From the IMG/VR virus record IMGVR_UViG_3300033146_001792, positions 1-52,144 of that record: a stretch of DNA of 52,144 nucleotides; one strand, given 5' to 3'. Positions 27,449-35,176 of the stretch are shown here, in pieces (positions within the stretch are counted from its first letter, which is position 1; the number at the start of each line of letters is the position of its first letter). The notes beneath the pieces were generated by a model. That model ran no database searches. It had not been told where the DNA came from and saw only the letters and a list, made by a program, of their open reading frames with translations. This stretch comes from a virus. The position numbers and the translations under genes were made by a program.

Positions 27449-27874
27449 TTATCTCAATATTTTTAAGTACATTGTCATAGTTACAGTATCAACAGCATTT
27501 ATCGGAACAAAATATATTGTTATTTCTACATTATTTTTATCCTCTTGAAATACCACCTTTACTTTTTTTAATTTTACCCTTGGTTCATATCGTTCTACAA
27601 CTTTTGTTATATAATCCTCCATAGTAAAATGGAGTCCCGGTTCATCCATTGGTTCAAAAAGTGATTTATAAATATCACAACCAATATCAGGATGAAAAGG
27701 TTTTTCATAGTGATTTAACAAAACGAGCGTTCTTAATGCTGATTTTATAGCTTCAATATCTTTCAATTTTGTAATATCATTAGAAATAGGATGTGTTCTA
27801 AAATTAAAATCCATATCCAATTTCGTTTTTGAAACGTGTTCTCCTTTATAATCATTTCGTTTATAATTGTACAT
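27449..27874 (-). CDS. 25: Baseplate wedge protein gp25
   Basis: 141 residues from ATG 27874, which overlaps the gp5 stop as TAATG and has CAGGAG eight bases upstream. Typical gp25/GpW-type wedge size. Motifs: DIEAIKSALRTLVLLNHYEK, PFHPDIGCDIYKSLFEP and RYEPRV, the last containing the EPR motif conserved in gp25 proteins and their contractile-system relatives. gp25 joins the wedge core to the first sheath ring. Flanked by gp5 and gp6. Confidence 0.93.
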   Translation of the reverse strand: MYNYKRNDYKGEHVSKTKLDMDFNFRTHPISNDITKLKDIEAIKSALRTLVLLNHYEKPFHPDIGCDIYKSLFEPMDEPGLHFTMEDYITKVVERYEPRVKLKKVKVVFQEDKNNVEITIYFVPINAVDTVTMTMYLKILR

Positions 27875-30060
27875 TATGGTTTCTCCTGTTCGCAATCTTT
27901 CCATGGATCAATTACTATTACATCTGGTGGCCCCTCTGTTTGATCACATAAAACAGTAAGACAATCAATTTTTTCTACTTTTTTATCATCAACTGGACAA
28001 TCTGAACTATGACATCCCATACATTCCCATTCAAGAATTCCAAGTGAAGGAGCACATACACCACACTCAAGACCTTTATTTGCATCTATACACATTTCAA
28101 ATGCCAATTTACATGATTCTATAGAAGCATGATATTTTTCCCAATCAACACGAGTTTCTGTTTTTGGATTTCCATTTTCATCAACTACTCTTGGATCAAT
28201 AATTGTTGTTGTACAACTTGATTTTGCGGCTTCGATACATTCATTATAACGTTTTAAACATTGCTGAATACCATCAGTTTCAGGATATGTTGTTTGTCCT
28301 ACATCAACAATATCAGGAAATTGTGGAGTACCACTTCCACCACCTTGAGCAGAACAACCACCACCATTACCACCTTTTTCAAAAAGAAGAACATCTTTAT
28401 AAAATACTTCAAAATTTACAGTATGAACTTGCCAAAAATCAACACATCCATTATAATTTGTTAAATATTCATTATGAGTTATTTTTGTTTCGTTATGAAT
28501 ACCTGTAACTTCATTCAATGTCGTAACATCTACTGTATGATTGTTAATTTTTTCAGTAAGATTCATAATATCGTCAGTTTTTATTTCTGTAACATTATTC
28601 CATGTTTTTATCTCACTTTCTAAATTACAAACACTCATTTCCATATCATAAACTTTCAATTCATAGAGCTTAAATGCTTCATCAATCATAGATTCAGCAC
28701 CTTTGCGAACAATCGTATTTGCACGTCTTTCAGCATCAACAGATTCTACATAATCACGTTTTAAAATACTGGTATTTCTATCACCAGATACTCTTCGTTT
28801 TTCATCACCATCAACACGAACTCGTAAATTTTCTTTATAGTGATATTCTGCTTCCTCATCAGTATGAGTTTTTATAGCACCTCTTACATCAGTATTGAAA
28901 TCTTTCATTACTTGTAGATTATAATCACCTTCTATCAATTCATTTTTATCTCCGGTAACTGTAATATTCCAATCACCATCAATATAAATTGATTTATTGT
29001 CAAGATCAATTTCAAAATTCTTTCCATAAATCTTTCGGACTTCATTACCATCTTTATCAATTTCAAGATAATTTCCTTTTTTATGAACTCTATGATAACG
29101 TTCTTGACCCGGTGTGCTATCCCATTCTTCAATATGCCCCCATGATCCTTCACCACATTTTTGTTTTCTATGAACACCTTCAATCATAGAACCATCATAA
29201 TCAGTTATAGTTTGATCATAAGCATATTCTTTTTCTCCACCTTCTTCATGATACCCTTCCCATACTTTATTGTAAGGATATTTAGCATTATATGGTGAAA
29301 TATTTTCATGCCAAAATTCTCTATGAATCGGATCAAAAAATGGTTTAGCTATTGGAACAAATCTTTGTCTATTTACAAATTTATAAACAAGATTTGGATG
29401 ATTATTATTTAAAACATACTGACATTGATCATCTTTTTTATCTTTAGGTTTTTCAGGGTCTTCAGTGGAATCATCATCATAATGTTTTCTATCAAACCAT
29501 TTTACATATTTTTCATCAAATTCATCATAATATTTCTTAGCATAAACAGCATCTAAATGACATATAGTATCGTCACAAAATCTTTCTCGTTTATCTACTA
29601 TAGATTCTGGAATTTCAATCCCACGTTCAACCGCACCACGGGCAAGTCTATTTGTATCTTGTTCAAATATCATATGCCCCATAGGAAATTTTCCATCAGG
29701 ATCATTAAAACCTATCTCTTTTTTAGGTAATCCTCTTGGAACGCCACCAAATGATCCAAAAATAAGAGGCATTTGTTTATTCGGCCCATCAATATAAAAT
29801 CCAACAACCCATGTTCCTTTATATAAAGTAGTAGGAGATGATCCTATACCATTCATTTGATTATTAGGTGCAGTAACAATATGAATAGCCCATGGCAAAC
29901 CTTCTGTGGGAATTCTACCTTCTTTTTTCTGTGTATGATCACCAATAACACGCACACGCACACGTCCCAATTTTAAGGGATCATCATTATCTTCAACTAC
30001 CCCAAAAAACCAATGAAAATCATCATCACCAAATTTTACTATTTTGTTTTCAGTAAACAT
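27874..30060 (-). CDS. 5: Baseplate central spike/hub protein gp5, without lysozyme domain, Cys-rich C-terminus
   Basis: 728 residues. The N-terminal OB-fold (DFHWFFGVVEDNDDPLKLGR, VRVRVIGDH, LPWAIHI, GSSPTTLYKGTWVVGFYIDG, about 10-110) matches gp5/VgrG. No T4-lysozyme-like sequence is present in 130-330. Residues about 340-450 (GNYLEIDKDGNEVRKIYGKN, DGDWNITVTGDKNELIEGDY) are the VgrG-like beta-helix. After a helical stretch the last 160 residues carry about 14 cysteines (for example CMGCHSSDC, CGVC, DCLTVLCD). The hub gene lies directly upstream and gp25 overlaps its stop. It probably forms the membrane-piercing spike. Confidence 0.85.
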   Translation of the reverse strand: MFTENKIVKFGDDDFHWFFGVVEDNDDPLKLGRVRVRVIGDHTQKKEGRIPTEGLPWAIHIVTAPNNQMNGIGSSPTTLYKGTWVVGFYIDGPNKQMPLIFGSFGGVPRGLPKKEIGFNDPDGKFPMGHMIFEQDTNRLARGAVERGIEIPESIVDKRERFCDDTICHLDAVYAKKYYDEFDEKYVKWFDRKHYDDDSTEDPEKPKDKKDDQCQYVLNNNHPNLVYKFVNRQRFVPIAKPFFDPIHREFWHENISPYNAKYPYNKVWEGYHEEGGEKEYAYDQTITDYDGSMIEGVHRKQKCGEGSWGHIEEWDSTPGQERYHRVHKKGNYLEIDKDGNEVRKIYGKNFEIDLDNKSIYIDGDWNITVTGDKNELIEGDYNLQVMKDFNTDVRGAIKTHTDEEAEYHYKENLRVRVDGDEKRRVSGDRNTSILKRDYVESVDAERRANTIVRKGAESMIDEAFKLYELKVYDMEMSVCNLESEIKTWNNVTEIKTDDIMNLTEKINNHTVDVTTLNEVTGIHNETKITHNEYLTNYNGCVDFWQVHTVNFEVFYKDVLLFEKGGNGGGCSAQGGGSGTPQFPDIVDVGQTTYPETDGIQQCLKRYNECIEAAKSSCTTTIIDPRVVDENGNPKTETRVDWEKYHASIESCKLAFEMCIDANKGLECGVCAPSLGILEWECMGCHSSDCPVDDKKVEKIDCLTVLCDQTEGPPDVIVIDPWKDCEQEKP

Positions 30061-30061
30061 C

Positions 30062-31384
30062 TTATCCCTCTGCTATACAGTCTTTAATCAATTCCATCAC
30101 TATAACGTGCTTATCAGTGTCAAATTTGTGTCTTAATGCTGTTACGAGGTATTCCCCCTTTAATCTTGGATCGTCCTTTTCAGACGTATTTTCGGCCTCT
30201 GGTGAAGGTATATTAAATGTGATTATATCACCAACCTTTCTTGTAAAATTTCCTATAGCCCATACTCTAATTTTTAAATACTTAATAATTTGCTTTTGGG
30301 CAATTCTTTGACGAAGCCATTTATCATATTCAAAATCTGTTGTTTCATCCCATTGTTTAAAATGTTTATTAATTACTGTTAAACGAGCATTACCCGGATC
30401 ACTGGCAAATGAATCGGTTATATCAGATTCTACCAATGGCCCACCATCACCTGTATGTGATAATTCTTCAAACATTTCCTGATAATCATATTCATCTTTG
30501 AGAATAAAATTATCAGCTTCCTGACCTGTGGGAAAATAATCAAATTGTTTTTTATTCAAAATATCATGAATCAGTAGTCTATTTCCAAACATACCATTTA
30601 AACCATAATAAAGAATTTCTCCTGTATCCATATATTCATAATTTGATACCGCAAAATAATCTTGTTCAGAAACTTTTTCTCTATTTTTTACGGCTACTGT
30701 ATATGTTGCGACTGAATCTTTACTCATGAGAGATTCAACAGATTCATAATGAAATTCATCTTTATCTTCCCAAAATAACCAATTACAAGCAGATTGACTT
30801 CTACTTCTACCAGCAAGCCAACTAAAACATGTAAGTGGTTTCCATCTTGGAATTATAACATTAAATGATCCTTCGGTATCTTCTACTTTTAGACTTTTTG
30901 CTTTAAGACCGCCACGTAAACCAGCAGGAGACATAAATTTTGAATCAAAAATATCTTGAACAATTTGAGAATATGGTTGTTGAGTATATGATCTTGATAT
31001 TCTGGTACGAACATTTGTTGACCAACCAGCAGAAGCAAATTTAAGAGTGTACATTTGTTGGTTATCTTTCGTTTTAACACGATTCATTATTTTAATAATT
31101 TCAAACATACCATCAATACTTCCACCATCAACACTTGATTGCATTTTATCATCATTATTACATTTAAGACTTATATTGATTTGATCACCTTCGAGAAAAG
31201 GTGTATTTGCTAATAAGTTATGAGTATCAATAATAGATACGTCACCTGTAATACATGGTGATAATAAATCTTCATAAAGATTTAATTCAATCAGCATCCA
31301 TTTAACATCATCACCATTGATTTCAATTTTATCAATATTATATGTACCCGGTGAATATTCTGAACCACCTATAACACCTGCCAT
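30062..31384 (-). CDS. Baseplate hub protein (gp27-like)
   Basis: 440 residues. MAGVIGGSEYSPGTYNIDKI, then a CITGDVSIIDTHNLL strand pair and FLEGDQINISL fit the N-terminal barrel of T4-like hub proteins; later YEYMDTGEILYYGLNG and a C-terminal RKVGDIITFNIPSPE, GEYLVTALRH segment fit the gp27/gpD-type hub fold. T4 gp27 has 391 residues. It is directly upstream of gp5, its expected partner, and downstream of gp53 with no gap. AGAGGG lies before the gp5 start, so the genes are co-translated. Confidence 0.68.
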   Translation of the reverse strand: MAGVIGGSEYSPGTYNIDKIEINGDDVKWMLIELNLYEDLLSPCITGDVSIIDTHNLLANTPFLEGDQINISLKCNNDDKMQSSVDGGSIDGMFEIIKIMNRVKTKDNQQMYTLKFASAGWSTNVRTRISRSYTQQPYSQIVQDIFDSKFMSPAGLRGGLKAKSLKVEDTEGSFNVIIPRWKPLTCFSWLAGRSRSQSACNWLFWEDKDEFHYESVESLMSKDSVATYTVAVKNREKVSEQDYFAVSNYEYMDTGEILYYGLNGMFGNRLLIHDILNKKQFDYFPTGQEADNFILKDEYDYQEMFEELSHTGDGGPLVESDITDSFASDPGNARLTVINKHFKQWDETTDFEYDKWLRQRIAQKQIIKYLKIRVWAIGNFTRKVGDIITFNIPSPEAENTSEKDDPRLKGEYLVTALRHKFDTDKHVIVMELIKDCIAEG

Positions 31385-31981
31385 TTATTGTCTCACTTTT
31401 GTAAAATTAGTTTGTCCCAATACTTTCCATTCTTCTTTAACTAAATGAATATATTCTTTTTTAAGAATTAAAATTTCACGTTTTTCATCATTTTTTATTA
31501 ATTCATAATCATTATTAGAAATTGATATTTTATGAGGATATGTTTCGTCAACAATAATTCCATTTGGAAGATCATATTCGTCACCAGTATCTACAGATTC
31601 CCAATGATGATGGTTATAAATATTTTCTTCTCCATATTTTTTCATTACATAATCATGTAAATCGTCACTTGTCATAGGCCATGAAAAAGTAGGATCAACC
31701 ATCCGATTCAACATCAATATAACCCAATAAAAATGACTCGAACCATACATTTTATGTGCTATAATTTCAGAAGTATCTTCGTCACGAACAACCCATTTAA
31801 TATAAATAGAACCATTTTCACGAACCAATTTAAGAAAATCAAATCTTTTCAAAAAATTCTTAATTTTCATTGTATTTCCATTACCATTTATATCATAATT
31901 AACATAAGGAAATGGTTTAAAATAATAATTCTCTTTATCATAAAATAACTCATATTGAGCATAATTATCTGGTACAGGCAT
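31385..31981 (-). CDS. 53: Baseplate wedge protein gp53
   Basis: 198 residues, the same size class as T4 gp53 (196). MKIKNFLKRFDFLKL, IYIKWVVRDEDTSEIIAHKM, YGSSHFYWVILMLNRMVDP and FSWPMTSDDLHDYVMKKYG follow the gp53 pattern (partner mechanical properties DE...IA.K.YG...WVIL..N). gp53 clamps the inner wedge ring around the hub. It starts on the last base of the upstream tube-protein stop (one-base overlap) and ends next to the hub gene. Confidence 0.85.
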   Translation of the reverse strand: MPVPDNYAQYELFYDKENYYFKPFPYVNYDINGNGNTMKIKNFLKRFDFLKLVRENGSIYIKWVVRDEDTSEIIAHKMYGSSHFYWVILMLNRMVDPTFSWPMTSDDLHDYVMKKYGEENIYNHHHWESVDTGDEYDLPNGIIVDETYPHKISISNNDYELIKNDEKREILILKKEYIHLVKEEWKVLGQTNFTKVRQ

Positions 31982-32640
31982 TAGAAATCCTCTTTTGTTC
32001 TAATTGTAACTTCGACAAAATTCACAGTTAAAGTAGTTGTAATTGGAAAACCGTCTGTATGAACACGAACATTACCACCTGTAGAAAAATTGGCACTTAC
32101 TCCAACAACAAAACAATCTTTAATATTATCAACTAACGTTGCTCCGTCAAAACGAATTTTCCATGAATCAGGATATTTTATTCGTCTTCCATTATTTGAT
32201 AATTCACCAACAGAATGTTTTTGAAATGCGGTTACAACTTCATTAATTCCTTTTGCGTCTTTGGCATTTAACGGTAAAACAGTCCATGTAAAATTAAATC
32301 GTCTGAAATCAGTACCATTAAAAAGCATTTCTTTATTCGCATTCAGAATACCACCAGCTCTTTTTTTACCAACATCACTTCCCATGGTAGCCGCTTTCCA
32401 TGCCGCTTGTCTTGACATAAAAATTGCGTTTTCAATAGCATGATCGAATGTTTCTTTATGAGAGGCGGTATCTGTTAATGAAGCTCCATCACCAAAAGCC
32501 TTAAAAGCTCCCATTTCACCTTGATCATATTGCATAGCAACACTGGTTGCCATATCATCAGGTAACGGTAAAATTATAGTTTCCGGGCCTGATATATGAG
32601 TAAACGGCATATTCCCCTCTACGCCTACTGTAATTGACAT
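31981..32640 (-). CDS. Baseplate tail-tube junction protein (gp48/gp54 type)
   Basis: 219 residues. NANKEMLFNGTDFRRFNFTW, TVLPLNAKDAKGINEVVTAF and the C-terminal FPITTTLTVNFVEVTIRTKE match the tube-cap family (gp48/gp54), which shares the gp19 tail-tube fold and caps the hub so that the tube can polymerise. Shorter than T4 gp48 (364) or gp54 (320). It is the first gene of the minus-strand baseplate operon and has a late-like CATAAATA at 32679-32686. Which of gp48 or gp54 it replaces cannot be decided by eye. Confidence 0.7.
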   Translation of the reverse strand: MSITVGVEGNMPFTHISGPETIILPLPDDMATSVAMQYDQGEMGAFKAFGDGASLTDTASHKETFDHAIENAIFMSRQAAWKAATMGSDVGKKRAGGILNANKEMLFNGTDFRRFNFTWTVLPLNAKDAKGINEVVTAFQKHSVGELSNNGRRIKYPDSWKIRFDGATLVDNIKDCFVVGVSANFSTGGNVRVHTDGFPITTTLTVNFVEVTIRTKEDF

Positions 32641-32661
32641 TTATGGTTCTCCTACAATTGT

Positions 32662-32669
32662 TATAAATA
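32662..32669 (+). promoter_or_regulatory. T4-type late promoter, TATAAATA (plus-strand operon)
   Basis: Exact octamer on the plus strand, 27 bases before the gp4 start codon, in the 56-base gap between divergent operons. Confidence 0.6.
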
Positions 32670-32678
32670 TTCATATAA

Positions 32679-32686
32679 TATTTATG
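32679..32686 (-). promoter_or_regulatory. Late-promoter-like CATAAATA (minus-strand baseplate operon)
   Basis: Seven of eight matches to TATAAATA, 38 bases before the start codon at 32640, in the same divergent gap. The two octamers would fire outward in opposite directions. Confidence 0.42.
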
Positions 32687-32696
32687 AAAAAAATAT

Positions 32697-33227
32697 ATGG
32701 CATACAAAACTAAATATCAACCAAAGAATAAAGAAAAATATATAGGGGACGTAACAAAAATAGTATGTAGATCACTATGGGAAAGATCATTTGCTAAATG
32801 GTGCGACAAAAATAATCAAGTTGTACAGTGGTCAAGTGAACCATTTGGAATTCCATATTATGATAAATCCAAAGGAAAAATGCGAAAGTATTATCCTGAT
32901 TTTATTATAGAATTTGATAATGGTAAACAATATCTCATAGAAATAAAACCAAAAGATCAAACTGTTCCTCCAAAAAAACGAAAGACTAAACGATATTTAG
33001 TAGAAAAGGCAACATATACAACAAATATATGTAAATGGAAATCAGCAAAAAAATTTTGTGACGAACAAGGTTTAATATTTAGTTTATTTACAGAAGATGA
33101 TTTCAAACGAATTGGAATAAAACTTTTAAAGAAATTACCAAAAAAATATAATGGCAAAAAAAGAAAAAAGCGAGTTAATAAACAGCGTTTTCACAACCAA
33201 CAAACGTTACAAGCAAGAAGACATTAG
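32697..33227 (+). CDS. 4: Head completion nuclease-like protein gp4
   Basis: 176 residues (T4 gp4 about 150). The N-terminal NKEKYIGDVTKIVCRSLWER, FAKWCDKN and WSSEPFGIPYY pattern is the head-completion family, related to TnsA-type PD-(D/E)xK endonucleases: YPDF (Asp68), then LIEIKPK (Glu82, Lys84), with Glu29 as a further candidate metal ligand. gp4 acts on the filled head before tail joining. The C-terminus is strongly basic. It opens the plus-strand late operon behind a TATAAATA and overlaps the next gene by 77 bases; no clear SD. Confidence 0.85.
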   Translation: MAYKTKYQPKNKEKYIGDVTKIVCRSLWERSFAKWCDKNNQVVQWSSEPFGIPYYDKSKGKMRKYYPDFIIEFDNGKQYLIEIKPKDQTVPPKKRKTKRYLVEKATYTTNICKWKSAKKFCDEQGLIFSLFTEDDFKRIGIKLLKKLPKKYNGKKRKKRVNKQRFHNQQTLQARRH

Positions 33228-33762
33228 AGATGCCCGAAAATGGTTTCGTGATAATGTAAAAGCTCTTCTTGCAGGTGAAGATAAATTAAAAGGAAATATG
33301 TCCGATCTTCGTTTTCGTGCCAAAACAGATGGACAAATGATTGGTAAAATGTTTTTTTACAAATACGATCCAAAATGGAAAGAAACGCTTCCATATTATG
33401 ATATGTTTCCTTTAATAATCTGTATTGATATGTATAAAGATGGCTGGTTAGGATTAAATTTGCATTATATCCCACCAGAACAAAGACGAATATTGCTGGA
33501 AAGACTTTTTGTAACACTTAATAACACAAAATTTGATAGAACAACCAGATTAAGAGTTACTTACGATATTCTTAGACAAGCATCAAAATATAGATATTTT
33601 AGACCATGTGTAAAAAGATATTTAACAGGACATATTAGATCAAAATTAAATATGATTAGACCTCAACAATGGCATAAGGCTATTTTATTACCAGTTGCCA
33701 GATTTAAGAAAGCCCCACAAAGTAAAGTATGGGCAGATTCAAAACGAATATGGAGTAGTTAA
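33151..33762 (+). CDS. Conserved T4-like phage assembly protein, unknown function
   Basis: 203 residues, basic. The core GKMFFYKYDPKWKETLPYYD, MFPLIICIDMYKDGWLGLNL, HYIPPEQRRILLERL is strongly conserved in T4-like phages, where it is a neighbour of head/tail completion genes; I cannot name the T4 equivalent with confidence. The predicted start at 33151 overlaps gp4 by 77 bases. A later ATG at 33298 has a better SD (AAAGGA), but the upstream residues (DARKWFRDNVKALL) look like part of the family, so the long form is kept. Confidence 0.65.
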   Translation: MAKKEKSELINSVFTTNKRYKQEDIRDARKWFRDNVKALLAGEDKLKGNMSDLRFRAKTDGQMIGKMFFYKYDPKWKETLPYYDMFPLIICIDMYKDGWLGLNLHYIPPEQRRILLERLFVTLNNTKFDRTTRLRVTYDILRQASKYRYFRPCVKRYLTGHIRSKLNMIRPQQWHKAILLPVARFKKAPQSKVWADSKRIWSS

Positions 33763-33763
33763 A

Positions 33764-34240
33764 ATGGGAATAGGAATAGATGATATAGTAGGTGAAATTG
33801 GTGGATATAATCTACTATTACCTAATAAATATAAAATAACATTACCTTATGCTAGTGGTGTTTCTTTTCACTGTCATACTGTAACTATACCCGGCAAATC
33901 TCTTGCTACAGAAGAATGGTTTAGATATGGCCCAATAAAAAATGTACCATATCAATTATTAGCTGAAGATTTATCTACAACATTTTATGTAGATGATACA
34001 TTACAAGGTAATAAAGAATTGTATGAATACTTCGATAAAGCCGGAAAAGAAGGCATGCAATATTATGATGAACTGATACAACAACTTGATATTGAAATTT
34101 ACGATAGAAATGGAAATATTACTTCAAAAATAAAAATTGAAGAATGTTATCCTACAGCAATTTCAACGGTTGAATTATCATATGGTGCTGAATCAATTTC
34201 AGAAACAACAATAACATGGTTTGTACACAATTTTAGTTAA
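33764..34240 (+). CDS. Tail-tube-fold protein (gp19/gp54 superfamily)
   Basis: 158 residues from ATG 33764, chosen for GGAG eight bases upstream; it begins one base after the preceding stop. VSFHCHTVTIPGKSLATEEW, PIKNVPYQLLAEDLSTTFYV, DIEIYDRNGNITSKIKIEEC and YPTAISTVELSYGAE follow the T4-like tail-tube subunit pattern. Because it lies with gp26 and the tape measure rather than with the sheath gene, it is more likely a tube initiator/cap than the main gp19 tube protein, though either is possible. Confidence 0.68.
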   Translation: MGIGIDDIVGEIGGYNLLLPNKYKITLPYASGVSFHCHTVTIPGKSLATEEWFRYGPIKNVPYQLLAEDLSTTFYVDDTLQGNKELYEYFDKAGKEGMQYYDELIQQLDIEIYDRNGNITSKIKIEECYPTAISTVELSYGAESISETTITWFVHNFS

Positions 34241-34263
34241 AATATTTAAAAGGAGATAATATA

Positions 34264-34998
34264 ATGAGTAATTTACCAAAACTAAAAACACCAACACATT
34301 TTTTAACAATTCCTTCAAAGAAAAAGAAAGTAAAATATAGACCTTTCTTAGTTCAAGAAGAAAAAATATTACTTTTAATAAAAGAAAGTAATGATGAAAA
34401 AGAAATGGTAAACTGTATGAAAGAAGTAATTTCAGCATGTACATTTAATAAAGTTGATATTTCAACTTTAGCATTATTTGATATTGAGTATATGTTTCTT
34501 CAACTTCGTGCTAAATCTGTAGGTGAAGAAATTGAAATACCAATGAAATGTAAAAACATGATTCCATGTGAAGATAAAGAAGGTGAATGTGAATGTGGAA
34601 ATGTTATGAAATTTGTAATTGATTTTACAAAAGTTCGAGTAAAATTTCCAAAAAATCACACTAATAATGTGATTATTGAAGATGATATTGGTGTTACATT
34701 TCGATATCCAGACATAGATGATACAATTAATGCTAAAAAAATTGAAGAAGACCCAATTGGATATATCGCTTCATTAATTGTTTCTATTTTTGATAAAGAT
34801 AGTGTTCATGATGCCTCTATGATTAAAAAAGAAGATATGATTGAATGGTTAAATCAACTCACAAGACAGCAGTTCCAAAAAATACAGGAACAATTTTTTG
34901 ATAGTATGCCTTCTTTAGAACATACAATTAAATATACCTGTAGTAAATGTAAAAAGAAAGGGGAATATACTTTTAGAGGTATTTCTGATTTTTTTTAA
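34264..34998 (+). CDS. 26: Baseplate hub assembly protein gp26 (tail chaperone-like)
   Basis: 244 residues. The N-terminal PTHFLTIPSKKKKVKYRPFL, VQEEKILLLIKES and later VRVKFPKN, VTFRYPDIDD are typical of the T4 gp26 family. Cys96, Cys102, Cys109 and Cys111 and, near the end, CSKC (226-229) suggest two zinc-binding sites. SD AAAGGAG precedes ATG 34264. The gene ends in a run of eight T's directly before TAA, which overlaps the next start as TAATG; this is a possible -1 frameshift site. The next genes are a gp51-like ORF and the tape measure, the T4 order 26-51-(27-28)-29. Confidence 0.83.
   Translation: MSNLPKLKTPTHFLTIPSKKKKVKYRPFLVQEEKILLLIKESNDEKEMVNCMKEVISACTFNKVDISTLALFDIEYMFLQLRAKSVGEEIEIPMKCKNMIPCEDKEGECECGNVMKFVIDFTKVRVKFPKNHTNNVIIEDDIGVTFRYPDIDDTINAKKIEEDPIGYIASLIVSIFDKDSVHDASMIKKEDMIEWLNQLTRQQFQKIQEQFFDSMPSLEHTIKYTCSKCKKKGEYTFRGISDFF
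34989..34995 (+). promoter_or_regulatory. Candidate -1 ribosomal frameshift slippery site
   Basis: Eight T's (34989-34996) place the heptamer T TTT TTT in the gp26 zero frame, immediately followed by TAA. Slipping one base back gives TTA ATG GCC and enters the gp51-like ORF in frame, producing a fusion of about 302 residues. Many tail chaperone pairs upstream of tape measure genes use this arrangement. Confidence 0.5.
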
Positions 34999-35171
34999 TG
35001 GCCCTTTCTCATGACAGCGTATTCAATATGTATAGAATGAATTTTGTTTTAATGACAGATTTTAAATATTCTTTGAATGAAATAGAGAACATGATGCCAT
35101 TTGAAAGGGAAATATATGTTGCCATACTACAGGATAAACTTCAAAAAGAACAGGCCCAAAGAAATAGGTAA
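34998..35171 (+). CDS. gp51-like baseplate hub assembly ORF, 57 residues
   Basis: ATG 34998 overlaps the gp26 stop (TAATG); the frame ends at TAA 35169-35171, six bases before the tape measure start. The sequence begins MALSHDSVFNMYRMNFVLMT and ends in a charged helix (AILQDKLQKEQAQRNR). Size and place between gp26 and the tape measure match T4 gp51 or the second part of frameshifted tail chaperones. It may be made as a separate protein by coupling, as a frameshift extension of gp26, or both. Confidence 0.65.
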   Translation: MALSHDSVFNMYRMNFVLMTDFKYSLNEIENMMPFEREIYVAILQDKLQKEQAQRNR

Positions 35172-35176
35172 TAAAA

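Noticed and set aside
27874-30060. Lysozyme domain expected in gp5 by analogy with T4
   Set aside because: No T4-lysozyme-type catalytic motif found between the OB-fold and the beta-helix.
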